DNA of 64,000 nt. Origin: Anaerobacillus arseniciselenatis. Its GTDB lineage: Bacteria > Bacillota > Bacilli > Bacillales > Anaerobacillaceae. Under the pieces are notes generated by a model that was not told the DNA's origin, did not search any database, and was given only the letters and a program-made list of their open reading frames with translations. The stretch's first letter is position 1. Every line of letters starts with the position of its first letter. The position numbers and the translations under genes were made by a program. The stretch spans positions 240,109 to 304,108 of the forward strand of contig NZ_MLQQ01000042.1 in NCBI RefSeq assembly GCF_001865995.1. Reading direction: 5' to 3'. Shown here in pieces: positions 56,927-64,000 of the stretch.

Positions 56927-58754
56927 AAACAAACAGTCACTACTATTTGAGCCGATGGATCAGAAAATCGTCTTTCGTCGACTGTTAAGTTATACGAAAC
57001 CTCATTTACGTTGGCTTACAATTGCCTTTTTTCTACTAATGCTAGGAACTGGTGCGCAAATTTTAGGGCCAATCCTTATTAAAATTTTTATTGATGATTA
57101 TTTAACACCGAGGATTTTTGATTTTCAGCCACTGTTTCTACTTGCGGCAGGCTATTTAGGGCTACATTTTGCGAGTGTTGCAATCACTTATGTGCAACTA
57201 TTTCTATTTCAAAAAATAGCACTGAAAATCATTCAACAAATTCGTATTGACGTCTTTGAAAAAGTTCAAAACTTAGGTTTAGCTTTTTTCGATAAGTTTC
57301 CTACTGGTGGACTTGTTTCACGAATTACAAATGATACCGAAACGATTAAAGATTTGTACGTAAGTGTTTTGTCAAACTACGTACAAAATATAATGTTTTT
57401 AATCGGTGTTTTTGCTGCGATGTTTTACTTAAATGTGCAGCTCGCATTTTTCTGTTTGTTTTTATTACCTGTGTTGTTTATTTTAATGCAACTATATCGT
57501 AAACTTAGTTCGAAATTTTATGCGGAAATGAGTGAAAAATTAAGTCAACTCAATGCAAAAATAAACGAATCCATTCAAGGGATGACGATCATTCAAATTT
57601 TTCGCCAGCAAAAAAGGTTACGTCGTGAATTCGAAACGATCAATGACGATCATCAAAAAGCATGGTTAAAAAGCATTAAACTTGACGGGCTTCTATTAAG
57701 ACCAGCCGTCGATTTCATTTCCATTATTGCCCTAATTTTAGTGTTAAGTTATTTTGGTGTCACATCTTTAAATAGCCCGATTGAAATAGGGGTTTTATAT
57801 GCTTTTATCAATTATTTAGACCGTTTTTTTGAACCTGTAAATCAAATGATGATGAGGTTATCAATTTTCCAACAAGCGCTAGTTTCGGCGAGTCGTGTGT
57901 TCCGCCTCCTTGATCATCATGAAGTATCACCTGAAAAACGAGGGGATGGGCAACCGAAAATTGAAAAAGGAGAAATTGAGTTTCGCAACGTAAGCTTTTC
58001 TTATGATGGTGAACATAACGTCTTGAAAAATATTTCTTTTAAAGCGAAAAAAGGAGAAACAGTGGCTCTCGTAGGGCATACTGGAAGTGGAAAAAGTTCA
58101 ATCATTAATTTATTAATGCGTTTCTATCCAGGGGTGAAAGGTGATATTTTTATAGATGGCGTGCCGATCGATCACTATGAAAATGATGAATTAAGAAAAA
58201 AAATGGGACTTGTCCTCCAAGATCCGTTTTTGTTTGTTGGGACTGTTGAAGAAAATATAAAATTTTATAACGACAATTTAACGAAAGATGACGTCGTTAA
58301 TGCTGCTAAATTCGTTCACGCCCATCCGTTTATCGAAAAACTTTCAGGGGGGTATGAAGCGAAAATAGGTGAAAGAGGGTCGACGCTTTCTAGTGGGCAA
58401 AGGCAGTTACTTTCATTTGCAAGAACGATTGCTCTAAATCCGAGTATTCTTGTCTTAGATGAAGCGACTGCCAATGTTGATACAGAAACAGAAGGAGAAA
58501 TACAACTGGCATTAGAAAAGATGCAAATGGGTAGAACGACGGTTGCTATCGCTCACCGCCTCTCAACGATCAAAGACGCTGACCAAATTCTAGTGTTACA
58601 TCAAGGTGAAATTGTAGAACGGGGCAACCATAGCGAATTAATCGAGCAAGGTGGCCTTTATCATAAAATGTATTTACTTCAGCAAGGCGATCGAGAAGAA
58701 ATAGAGTCGGTAACAACCTCTGAATATGTAAACACGGTTGACAAAAATACATAG
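56913..58754 (+). CDS. ABC exporter, half with canonical catalytic glutamate (YheH/BmrD-like)
   Basis: A 613-residue partner. Six membrane helices (about 35-325), then a nucleotide-binding domain with Walker A GHTGSGKS, Walker B ILVLDEATANVD (canonical DE) and an altered signature LSSGQRQL. The DD of the first half and the LSSGQ of this half fall in the same composite ATP site, the usual asymmetry of heterodimeric exporters. ATG 56913 or 56916 follows AAGGGGGC inside the end of the first gene. Confidence 0.88.
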   Translation: MMNHKNKQSLLFEPMDQKIVFRRLLSYTKPHLRWLTIAFFLLMLGTGAQILGPILIKIFIDDYLTPRIFDFQPLFLLAAGYLGLHFASVAITYVQLFLFQKIALKIIQQIRIDVFEKVQNLGLAFFDKFPTGGLVSRITNDTETIKDLYVSVLSNYVQNIMFLIGVFAAMFYLNVQLAFFCLFLLPVLFILMQLYRKLSSKFYAEMSEKLSQLNAKINESIQGMTIIQIFRQQKRLRREFETINDDHQKAWLKSIKLDGLLLRPAVDFISIIALILVLSYFGVTSLNSPIEIGVLYAFINYLDRFFEPVNQMMMRLSIFQQALVSASRVFRLLDHHEVSPEKRGDGQPKIEKGEIEFRNVSFSYDGEHNVLKNISFKAKKGETVALVGHTGSGKSSIINLLMRFYPGVKGDIFIDGVPIDHYENDELRKKMGLVLQDPFLFVGTVEENIKFYNDNLTKDDVVNAAKFVHAHPFIEKLSGGYEAKIGERGSTLSSGQRQLLSFARTIALNPSILVLDEATANVDTETEGEIQLALEKMQMGRTTVAIAHRLSTIKDADQILVLHQGEIVERGNHSELIEQGGLYHKMYLLQQGDREEIESVTTSEYVNTVDKNT

Positions 58755-58786
58755 CAGGGGTATGGTATGAATAAAGAGGTGAAAAC

Positions 58787-59116
58787 ATGGAAAAAGAACA
58801 ATTATTAAATATTCCGTTACATCCTGAGAAAAATCCTGCTGTTAAAAGACGAGAAGAAGAAAAAGCGAAATTAATTAACCGTTTAAAGAGAATTGAAGGA
58901 CAAGTTAGAGGTATTCAACGGATGGTTGAAGACGACCGCTATTGTGTTGATGTATTAGTACAAGTTTCGGCTGTTTCAGCAGCATTAAAAAAAGTAGGCT
59001 ATACGTTGCTTGAAGATCATACTCGTGGCTGTGTTAGTCAAGCGGTTGCCGAAGGTGAAGGCGACGAAGCCATCGAAGAATTGATGAAAGTGATACAACA
59101 ATTCTCAAAATCTTAG
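58787..59116 (+). CDS. csoR: Copper-sensing repressor CsoR
   Basis: A 109-residue four-helix repressor of the CsoR/RcnR family. The Cu(I) ligands C53 (DRYCVDVL), H78 and C82 (EDHTRGCVSQ) are all present, which separates CsoR from the formaldehyde and persulfide sensors. The start ATG 58787 follows AAAGAGGTG. It is followed 94 bases later by copZ. The usual copA exporter gene is not in the neighbourhood. Confidence 0.9.
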   Translation: MEKEQLLNIPLHPEKNPAVKRREEEKAKLINRLKRIEGQVRGIQRMVEDDRYCVDVLVQVSAVSAALKKVGYTLLEDHTRGCVSQAVAEGEGDEAIEELMKVIQQFSKS

Positions 59117-59210
59117 GATAGTTTATTTTGATCTTATTTCCGTAGTGAGTAACTCTTTACATTTATAAAGTATAAAACTAAAAATATCTTAAACAAGGAG
59201 ATGTTGCAAA

Positions 59211-59417
59211 ATGAATAAAGTAACTATTTCAGTTGAAGGAATGACTTGTGGTCATTGTAAGAGTGCTGTTGAAGGAGCATTATCAAAGGTTGACGGTGTA
59301 GTAAGTGCAGAAGTAGATTTAAATGCAAAAAATGTTACAGTTGAGTTTGATGGCTCTAAAGTAACTGAAGAACAACTAAAAAATGAAATTGATGACCAAG
59401 GCTATGATGTTGTATAA
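59211..59417 (+). CDS. copZ: Copper chaperone CopZ
   Basis: A 68-residue heavy-metal-associated domain with GMTCGHCKSAVEGAL, whose two cysteines bind Cu(I). The start ATG 59211 follows AAGGAGATG. Passes copper to CopA and to CsoR in Bacillus. A terminator follows. Confidence 0.94.
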   Translation: MNKVTISVEGMTCGHCKSAVEGALSKVDGVVSAEVDLNAKNVTVEFDGSKVTEEQLKNEIDDQGYDVV

Positions 59418-59437
59418 CATATAGTTTTAATAAGGAG

Positions 59438-59503
59438 GCTAACTCGGTAGTCGCGCGTACTCTTTGTTTAGGAGAGTGTGCAGCTTAAGAGTTAGCTTTT
59501 TTT
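59438..59503 (+). terminator. Terminator after copZ
   Basis: GCTAACTC and GAGTTAGC arms with an inner ACTCT/AGAGT pair are followed by TTTTTTTG. Confidence 0.75.
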
Positions 59504-59515
59504 GTTGTTTTCTGA

Positions 59516-59869
59516 CCAAACGCTTTGCTCATTTCGGCTGTAATAAGCGGAGGTTATCTTTTGTATTACTTTTTTTCTAAAAAATGGTCATTAAAAATTA
59601 TAGACCATTTAGCCGTTGCTAGCTTTGCGTAGTTAATCGTAAGTCATTTAGTTTTAAAAACCTACGGCACAGCATCATTTCACAAGTTTGGTTGGCTTAA
59701 TAATGACATTATTTTTCACCCATTGAACGTATACTATGTGATCCTTTATAGTTTATTTTTATGTAGTTTAATGATTATATTTAAAAAGCAAAAACATGGT
59801 GTACTTGCGATCTTTTTATTGCTATCTTTATTCCTTGTTGAAGCGCTATTAGGACCATTTTCGGTATGA
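59516..59869 (+). pseudogene. Decayed small membrane-protein gene
   Basis: One frame reads about 117 codons of hydrophobic protein, interrupted only by a TAG at 59630-59632 and lacking a usable start. Before the stop it reads SGGYLLYYFFSKKWSLKIID; after it LVLKTYGTASFHKFGWLNND, then FHPLNVYYVILYSLFLCSL, then AIFLLLSLFLVEALLGPFSV and TGA (59867). No ATG with a ribosome-binding site precedes either half. The membrane-spanning pattern suggests a former three- or four-helix protein. I cannot name the family. It lies near where ccdA and yneI occur in B. subtilis but does not resemble either. Confidence 0.6.
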
Positions 59870-59912
59870 CGCTTTGAACGGTAATAAAAGTAAGTTTTCA
59901 AATTTTAATATA

Positions 59913-60028
59913 ATGAATTTCATAATTCATTATTCACGCCACTAAGATCAATATATAGTTGCGTCAAAACCATTCGCAAACTATATATTGGGTGATGTGG
60001 CTCATTTTTGGTGATTATGAAATTCACT
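59913..60028 (-). repeat. Family A dispersed element (A6)
   Basis: ATGAATTTCATAATTCATTA to GATTATGAAATTCACT. The inner arms are CAATATATAGTTGCG and CGCAAACTATATATTG and the middle arms CGCCAC and GTGGCTC. Nearly identical to the copies at 2731 and 13618. Confidence 0.82.
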
Positions 60029-60044
60029 CAATAAAATAACTTTC

Positions 60045-60112
60045 GACGGTCTTTCTTTCAAACGTTTTTATATCCCAGCGATATTTGCGCAATGAAAGAA
60101 AACCGTCTTTTT
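60045..60112 (+). terminator. Long hairpin with T run upstream of ccdC
   Basis: GACGGTCTTTCTTTCA and TGAAAGAAAACCGTC pair with one bulge around a 32-base loop and are followed by TTTTTT. It resembles a terminator, although no intact gene ends just before it. The 60113-60292 remainder is AT-rich. Confidence 0.55.
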
Positions 60113-60292
60113 TACATATTTGGTTTTAAGAATATATGTATCATTTGTGTATTTTTAAGTAAACTACAAAATAAAGGTAATTATATTAAAATGCTTACAA
60201 TGTTTATTTTATATCTTTTTAATGCTAAAATAATTTAATTTATGTTATAATTATGTTTATAGTGTTAAGTTTAGGGGAGGTTTTTCCGCATT

Positions 60293-60805
60293 ATGACCTA
60301 TTTAGCAACTGGAATGGCGATTTTCATGGCATTTATGGCCTTTTTTATACGGATGAAAGCAACGAAAAAACCAGCTACTGTAAAAAAGATAGTTTTACCA
60401 CCTCTCTTTATGTCGACCGGTTTTTTTATGTTCTTGTACGAGCCTGCGCAAATAAGCTTTACTCAAGTGTTAGAAGCGTTAGTATTAGGACTTTTCTTTT
60501 CGTTATTTCTAGTTAGAACATCGAAGTTTGAAATTAGAAATAATCAAATTTACTTAAAGAAAACGAAAGCATTTTTATTTATTTTAATTGGACTCTTATT
60601 ATTTCGTCTATTCTTGAAATACGTATTAGGGTTTTATATTGATCCAGTGCAACTAAGTGGAATGTTCTTTATCGTTGCTTATGGGATGATTGTACCGTGG
60701 CGTGTTTCAATGTTTATCGGTTTTAAAAAATTAGAGCGGCAATTAAAGAAAATGAAGCAACAGGAAGATCCTGTTAACGATAAGATTATTCCAGTACAAA
60801 ATTAA
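60293..60805 (+). CDS. ccdC: CcdC-like membrane protein (YneJ)
   Basis: A 170-residue integral membrane protein with about five helices, ending in a basic, glutamine-rich tail (RQLKKMKQQEDP). Recognised as CcdC/YneJ by length, sequence character (VRTSKFEIRNNQIYLKKTKAF, YGMIVPWRVSMF) and position next to a DUF2621 gene. The function in cytochrome c biogenesis is uncertain. The ccdA and yneI genes that precede it in B. subtilis are missing here. The start ATG 60293 is 12 bases after GGGGAGG. Confidence 0.82.
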   Translation: MTYLATGMAIFMAFMAFFIRMKATKKPATVKKIVLPPLFMSTGFFMFLYEPAQISFTQVLEALVLGLFFSLFLVRTSKFEIRNNQIYLKKTKAFLFILIGLLLFRLFLKYVLGFYIDPVQLSGMFFIVAYGMIVPWRVSMFIGFKKLERQLKKMKQQEDPVNDKIIPVQN

Positions 60806-60841
60806 CAACGAAAAACATGAGCGCAATCTCTTAAAAATAAG

Positions 60842-60873
60842 AAAAAACTTGGCGGTGATCCAAGTTTTTTCTT
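60842..60873. terminator. Terminator between ccdC and the DUF2621 gene
   Basis: AAAAAACTTGG and CCAAGTTTTTT arms with T and A tracts on each side; it can serve both convergent genes. Confidence 0.85.
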
Positions 60874-60889
60874 ATACTATCAACTGTTT

Positions 60890-60913
60890 AGGCAGGCGCT
60901 TGCGCTTTTCTTA
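60890..60913 (+). repeat. Family D short element (D6)
   Basis: AGGCAGGCGCTTGCGCTTTTCT contains the palindrome GGCGCTTGCGC and abuts the 3' end of the minus-strand gene. Confidence 0.55.
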
Positions 60914-61345
60914 TTAGAGTTGTAAGTATTGGTTATAAGACGATTTATCGATGTTCTTTTCACTTAGTTTTTTGATTAAAAATTTATGATCACGTTTTGG
61001 TGTACCTAAACAATAACCTTTAATAATAAGGTCTCTTGTAATGACATCGGCTTTTTCCGCTAAGGCAACCTCACCTATTTTCCCTTTAATTTTATCTCTA
61101 GCGACGTCTCGAAATAGCGATGGGACAGGCTCAACAAGTTCCTCTAAAAATAATTTTCCTTCTTCATCCCATAAGTGTTTCGTTTGTTCGATATAGTGAT
61201 CTTGCCAATCTAAGATTGATTTACCATCTTCTTTTGGCATTTTCTTTAAAAATTTACGAAACATAAAGTATCCGCCGATACACATCAGTACAAAAATAAA
61301 TACTGACCATAGTAGCATAAACCACATGAAAAATTCATTTGGCAT
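60914..61345 (-). CDS. yneK: DUF2621 membrane protein (YneK family)
   Basis: A 143-residue protein with one N-terminal membrane helix (FFMWFMLLWSVFIFVLMCIGGYF, positions about 5-27) and a soluble tail (FRKFLKKMPKEDGKSILDWQ, LVEPVPSLFRDVARDKIKGK). Position after ccdC and the sequence identify the DUF2621/YneK family, function unknown. The ATG at 61345 follows AGAGGTGAC on the minus strand. Confidence 0.8.
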   Translation of the reverse strand: MPNEFFMWFMLLWSVFIFVLMCIGGYFMFRKFLKKMPKEDGKSILDWQDHYIEQTKHLWDEEGKLFLEELVEPVPSLFRDVARDKIKGKIGEVALAEKADVITRDLIIKGYCLGTPKRDHKFLIKKLSEKNIDKSSYNQYLQL

Positions 61346-61575
61346 CTCTTTGTCACCTCTAATTAATAGTCCATATCAAACCCATTGTAGCATAAAAAAG
61401 AAACTACATGTCTAATTTTGCCTTAAGATCATTAAGTATTTCCTATTTGTACAGTGTTTATGAGTTTATGTTTCTAAGATCAATAAACTGTTTTTTCTGA
61501 AAGTAAGCGTTTCCATTTAGTTTCCCGATAGCTTATGGTATAAATGAATAGAGAGAGAAATAGGAGGAGAAATAA

Positions 61576-62778
61576 ATGGAGAGAAAATCAAAACATTTTG
61601 AAACCAAGGTTGTTCACAGTGGTTATGATTCCAAAAACCATTTAGGGAGTTTATCAACACCCATTTATCAAACATCAACATTCACGTTTGATACGGCAGA
61701 ACAAGGGGAAAAGTTTTTTGCTGGTGAAGAGGAAGGTTACATTTATTCAAGGTTAGGAAATCCTACAGTTACTGCTTTACAAGAAAAGGTAGCCGATATC
61801 GAAGGAGGAGAAGCTTGTTTAGCTTTTGGTTCTGGAATGGCTGCGATTTCTGCAGTATTACTATCTTTAACGAAAGCAAATGATCATGTCCTTGTCTCAC
61901 AAGGGATTTACGGTTGTACTTACGGATTATTAACTTTAATGGAAGAGAAGTACCAAATTTCTCATGATTTTTCGACGATGGAAACCGAAGAACAAATGAA
62001 AGAGTTGATTCGTCCTGAAACAGCATGTATTTATCTTGAGACACCTATTAATCCAACGATGAAAGTGATTGATATTGAAATGGTGGTTCGTGTTGCCAAA
62101 CAATATAACATCCCAGTAGTCGTTGATAATACGTTTAGTACTCCATATTTGCAGAAGCCTCTTGAGATCGGTTGTGATGTCGTTGTTCATAGTGCGACTA
62201 AATATTTATGTGGTCATGGGGACGTTGTTGCCGGGCTTGCGATCGGTACGAAAGAAATAATTAGCCATATTGCGATGACCACTCAAAAGGATATTGGTGG
62301 AATATTGGCGCCGTTTGATGCTTGGCTGTTGTTACGCGGGTTAAAGACATTGCCAGTGCGTATGGATAGACATTGTGAAAACACGAAGAAATTAGCTGAG
62401 TGGCTTAGAGAACAGCCATTGATTAAAGCGGTTTATTATCCAGGAGATACGAGTCACCCTGATTATGAGATTACGAAAAAGCAGATGAAACATGGTGGAG
62501 GGCTATTCTCTTTTGAAATTGATGGAACGAAGCAACAAACTCAGCGTTTCATAAATAATTTGCAAATGATTAAAATTGCTGTTAGTTTAGGAGATCCAGA
62601 ATCACTGATTCAGCACCCGGCATCGATGACCCATTCACCAGTACCGGAAGATGTAAGATTATCGATGGGAATTACTGATCAATTAGTTCGTTTATCTGTG
62701 GGGTTAGAAGCTTGGGAAGATATCCGTGATGATATTCAACAAAGCCTCGACCAAATGGCTAAGGATGAAAATAAATAA
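61576..62778 (+). CDS. Methionine gamma-lyase-type PLP enzyme
   Basis: A 400-residue Cys/Met-metabolism PLP enzyme. The PLP lysine is K208 in VHSATKYLCGHGD, and SRLGNPTV and SGMAAISAV form cofactor contacts. The segment GIYGCTYGLL has Y112 and C114 at the positions of the tyrosine and cysteine that mark methionine gamma-lyase in Pseudomonas, favouring that activity (methanethiol, ammonia and 2-oxobutyrate from methionine) over cystathionine gamma-synthase or beta-lyase. The start ATG 61576 follows AGGAGGAG. A cre-like AGTAAGCGTTTCCA lies at 61502-61515; no S-box is visible. Confidence 0.8.
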   Translation: MERKSKHFETKVVHSGYDSKNHLGSLSTPIYQTSTFTFDTAEQGEKFFAGEEEGYIYSRLGNPTVTALQEKVADIEGGEACLAFGSGMAAISAVLLSLTKANDHVLVSQGIYGCTYGLLTLMEEKYQISHDFSTMETEEQMKELIRPETACIYLETPINPTMKVIDIEMVVRVAKQYNIPVVVDNTFSTPYLQKPLEIGCDVVVHSATKYLCGHGDVVAGLAIGTKEIISHIAMTTQKDIGGILAPFDAWLLLRGLKTLPVRMDRHCENTKKLAEWLREQPLIKAVYYPGDTSHPDYEITKKQMKHGGGLFSFEIDGTKQQTQRFINNLQMIKIAVSLGDPESLIQHPASMTHSPVPEDVRLSMGITDQLVRLSVGLEAWEDIRDDIQQSLDQMAKDENK

Positions 62779-62828
62779 GAACGTACTATTTCTATAAAGT
62801 AATTTAGAGCGTTTACAAATGAAAATAA

Positions 62829-62876
62829 AAAAGGTGACCCGTTAAAGACTTTGCTTTATGGGTCACCTTTCCTTTA
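62829..62876. terminator. Bidirectional terminator between the lyase and EamA genes
   Basis: AAAGGTGACCC and GGGTCACCTTT are perfect arms with a loop of about 20 bases, with A run before and T run after. Confidence 0.9.
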
Positions 62877-62930
62877 TACGATCATTATTTATAAGTTTGT
62901 TGTTTAATAGTATAGGCGGAACTACGCCTT

Positions 62931-63866
62931 TTATTTAGCGATAGGCCCCTCAACCGCTGCCTTTTCTTTGTTTTTAAAGCTTACTTTGGGAGCTTTTTGA
63001 TTCATACTGAGATAAACGCCAATAAAAATAAATAAGCTTCCGATAAAAAATGTTGCAGTTAACTGTTCTTTTAAGAAAAGCCAACCGAAAAAGCTTCCGA
63101 CAACTGGTTGTAAAAAGAAGAACAGTCCAGCTTGATGCGCTGGCGTTAGTTGTAGCCCTTTATTCCAACTAAATAAGGCGAGTGCCGTTGAAATAATTCC
63201 TACATATAAAACGCTTAAAATGATTGGCATACTAAACAAATCGCTAAAGTGCCATTGGTTGATCTCGACAAAAATGGGTGGGAAAGAAAAAATCGTCGCA
63301 AGCATAATACCGACAGTGGTGATTTGTAATGGTGAATAGTAGCGCGACGCTTTTCTTGAAATCACTGAATAATACCCCCACGTAATCGAGGCGATGATTA
63401 AAATGAAAATACCAAGCCCTTGATCACCGTAGCCGCCAGCTCCAGGTACGCCGATAATGACAAAAATGCCAATCGTCGCTAAAATCATCGAGACTACTTG
63501 AGTTTTATTCATTTTTTCCTTCAAAAGAAAAATCGCAAATAAAGATAAAAATAGAGGCGACAGTGTAGTAATTAATGACCCCATATGTGCAGAGGTTAAA
63601 TTAGTCCCGACGAATTGAGCAGCAATCGAGACGAAATACCCGACGAAACCAACTTGAATGAGTAAACTACGTTTTTCTTTTAAGTACAAAGGAATGCCTT
63701 TATAAAAGCAAATCAACCATAGTACGACTGAAGCCATTGCATAACGAATAAAAAGTAAAGTCATCGGTGGGATCGTATCAAAAGTAAATTTACTGATAAC
63801 GTATAGTCCGCCCCAAATAGCTGCCGCTAACGATAAATAAAATGGACCTAGAAATGATTTAATAAT
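62931..63866 (-). CDS. EamA/DMT family transporter, probable ATT start
   Basis: Ten-helix drug/metabolite transporter family, made of two EamA repeats. The first in-frame ATG (63764) would give 277 residues lacking helix 1. The same frame continues upstream with FYLSLAAAIWGGLYVISKFT, a typical first helix, back to an ATT codon at 63866-63864 with AGGGAGG six bases before it; this gives 311 residues, the normal family length. An ATG at 63872 is in another frame and only two bases from the ribosome-binding site. Either ATT is used or the start region carries a small change. The basic C-terminus (KAPKVSFKNKEKAAVEG) is cytoplasmic. The substrate is unknown. Confidence 0.75.
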   Translation of the reverse strand: MIKSFLGPFYLSLAAAIWGGLYVISKFTFDTIPPMTLLFIRYAMASVVLWLICFYKGIPLYLKEKRSLLIQVGFVGYFVSIAAQFVGTNLTSAHMGSLITTLSPLFLSLFAIFLLKEKMNKTQVVSMILATIGIFVIIGVPGAGGYGDQGLGIFILIIASITWGYYSVISRKASRYYSPLQITTVGIMLATIFSFPPIFVEINQWHFSDLFSMPIILSVLYVGIISTALALFSWNKGLQLTPAHQAGLFFFLQPVVGSFFGWLFLKEQLTATFFIGSLFIFIGVYLSMNQKAPKVSFKNKEKAAVEGPIAK

Positions 63867-64000
63867 ACCATTCCTCCCTCTATAAATATTGATATACCAA
63901 CGGTTTGAGCCGTTGGAGAAGTACCAAAAAAATATTTTTCGACACGACCTCTAACATTATTTTTATAATATGTGAAACTATGCCAATTGGTGGGTACGCT

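Noticed and set aside
58750..58775. CsoR operator just upstream of csoR
   Set aside because: GGGGTATGG resembles half of a CsoR site but the matching half is missing.
60253..60516. 87-codon frame overlapping the start of ccdC
   Set aside because: It is an out-of-frame shadow of the ccdC coding region.

Overview
The window is a 64 kb stretch of low-GC, spore-forming Bacillaceae chromosome. The evidence is spore genes (spoIIIE, spoVS, cotE, spoVK, tepA, sirA), Bacillus-type SOS boxes, GlnR operators and a gene order that closely follows the Bacillus subtilis dapG-to-yneK region. An alkaliphilic or facultatively anaerobic Bacillus relative would fit, but the genus cannot be fixed from sequence reading alone. 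Nearly all genes lie on the + strand; the exceptions are a tyrosine-recombinase-like gene, lexA, a DUF2621 gene and an EamA transporter. I see no tRNA, rRNA, CRISPR array, prophage or intact insertion sequence.

Layout. 0-9 kb: dapG-dapA (diaminopimelate pathway), RNase J, tepA-ylzJ, the spoIIIE DNA translocase and a GntR regulator (ymfC) broken by one frameshift. 9-21 kb: the ymf cluster (paired M16-like peptidases, the EF-P-modifying reductase YmfI, YmfJ, YmfK, RodZ-like YmfM) with a YajQ gene inserted, then pgsA, cinA, an inserted DEAD-box helicase and SOS-regulated recA. 21-33 kb: rny, ymdB, spoVS, an approximately 0.85 kb regulatory stretch in front of a two-subunit 2-oxoacid:ferredoxin oxidoreductase, tdh (without kbl), miaB, ricA and cotE. 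33-41 kb: a predicted glutamine-synthetase-fold amidoligase, mutS, mutL, an RsmJ-like methyltransferase, miaA and hfq. 41-49 kb: a degenerate tyrosine recombinase, spoVK, hflX, ynbB, glnR-glnA and an unrecognised small gene. 49-64 kb: divergent lexA / yneA-yneB-ynzC, tkt, sirA, yneF, an asymmetric heterodimeric ABC exporter, csoR-copZ, a decayed membrane gene, ccdC, a DUF2621 gene, methionine gamma-lyase and an EamA transporter that appears to start at ATT.

How the genes work together. DNA maintenance and SOS (recA, lexA, yneA, mutSL, cinA), RNA processing and decay (RNase J, RNase Y, RicA, MiaA, MiaB, Hfq, HflX, DEAD helicase), sporulation, and nitrogen control (glnRA) dominate. Most of this is conserved Bacillaceae core.

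The most unusual content is between the genes. At least four families of short dispersed elements fill the intergenic gaps. Family A is about 115 bp, a nested palindrome with termini related to TGAATTTCATAATT. Family B is an approximately 17-18 bp hairpin flanked by small palindromes. Family C is about 118 bp, bounded by GGCTGTCC/GGACAGCC-like arms. Family D is a short element ending in GCGCTTTTCT just before ribosome-binding sites. In families A, B and C the paired arms differ between copies in a compensatory way, which suggests selection or constraint at the level of folded RNA or DNA.
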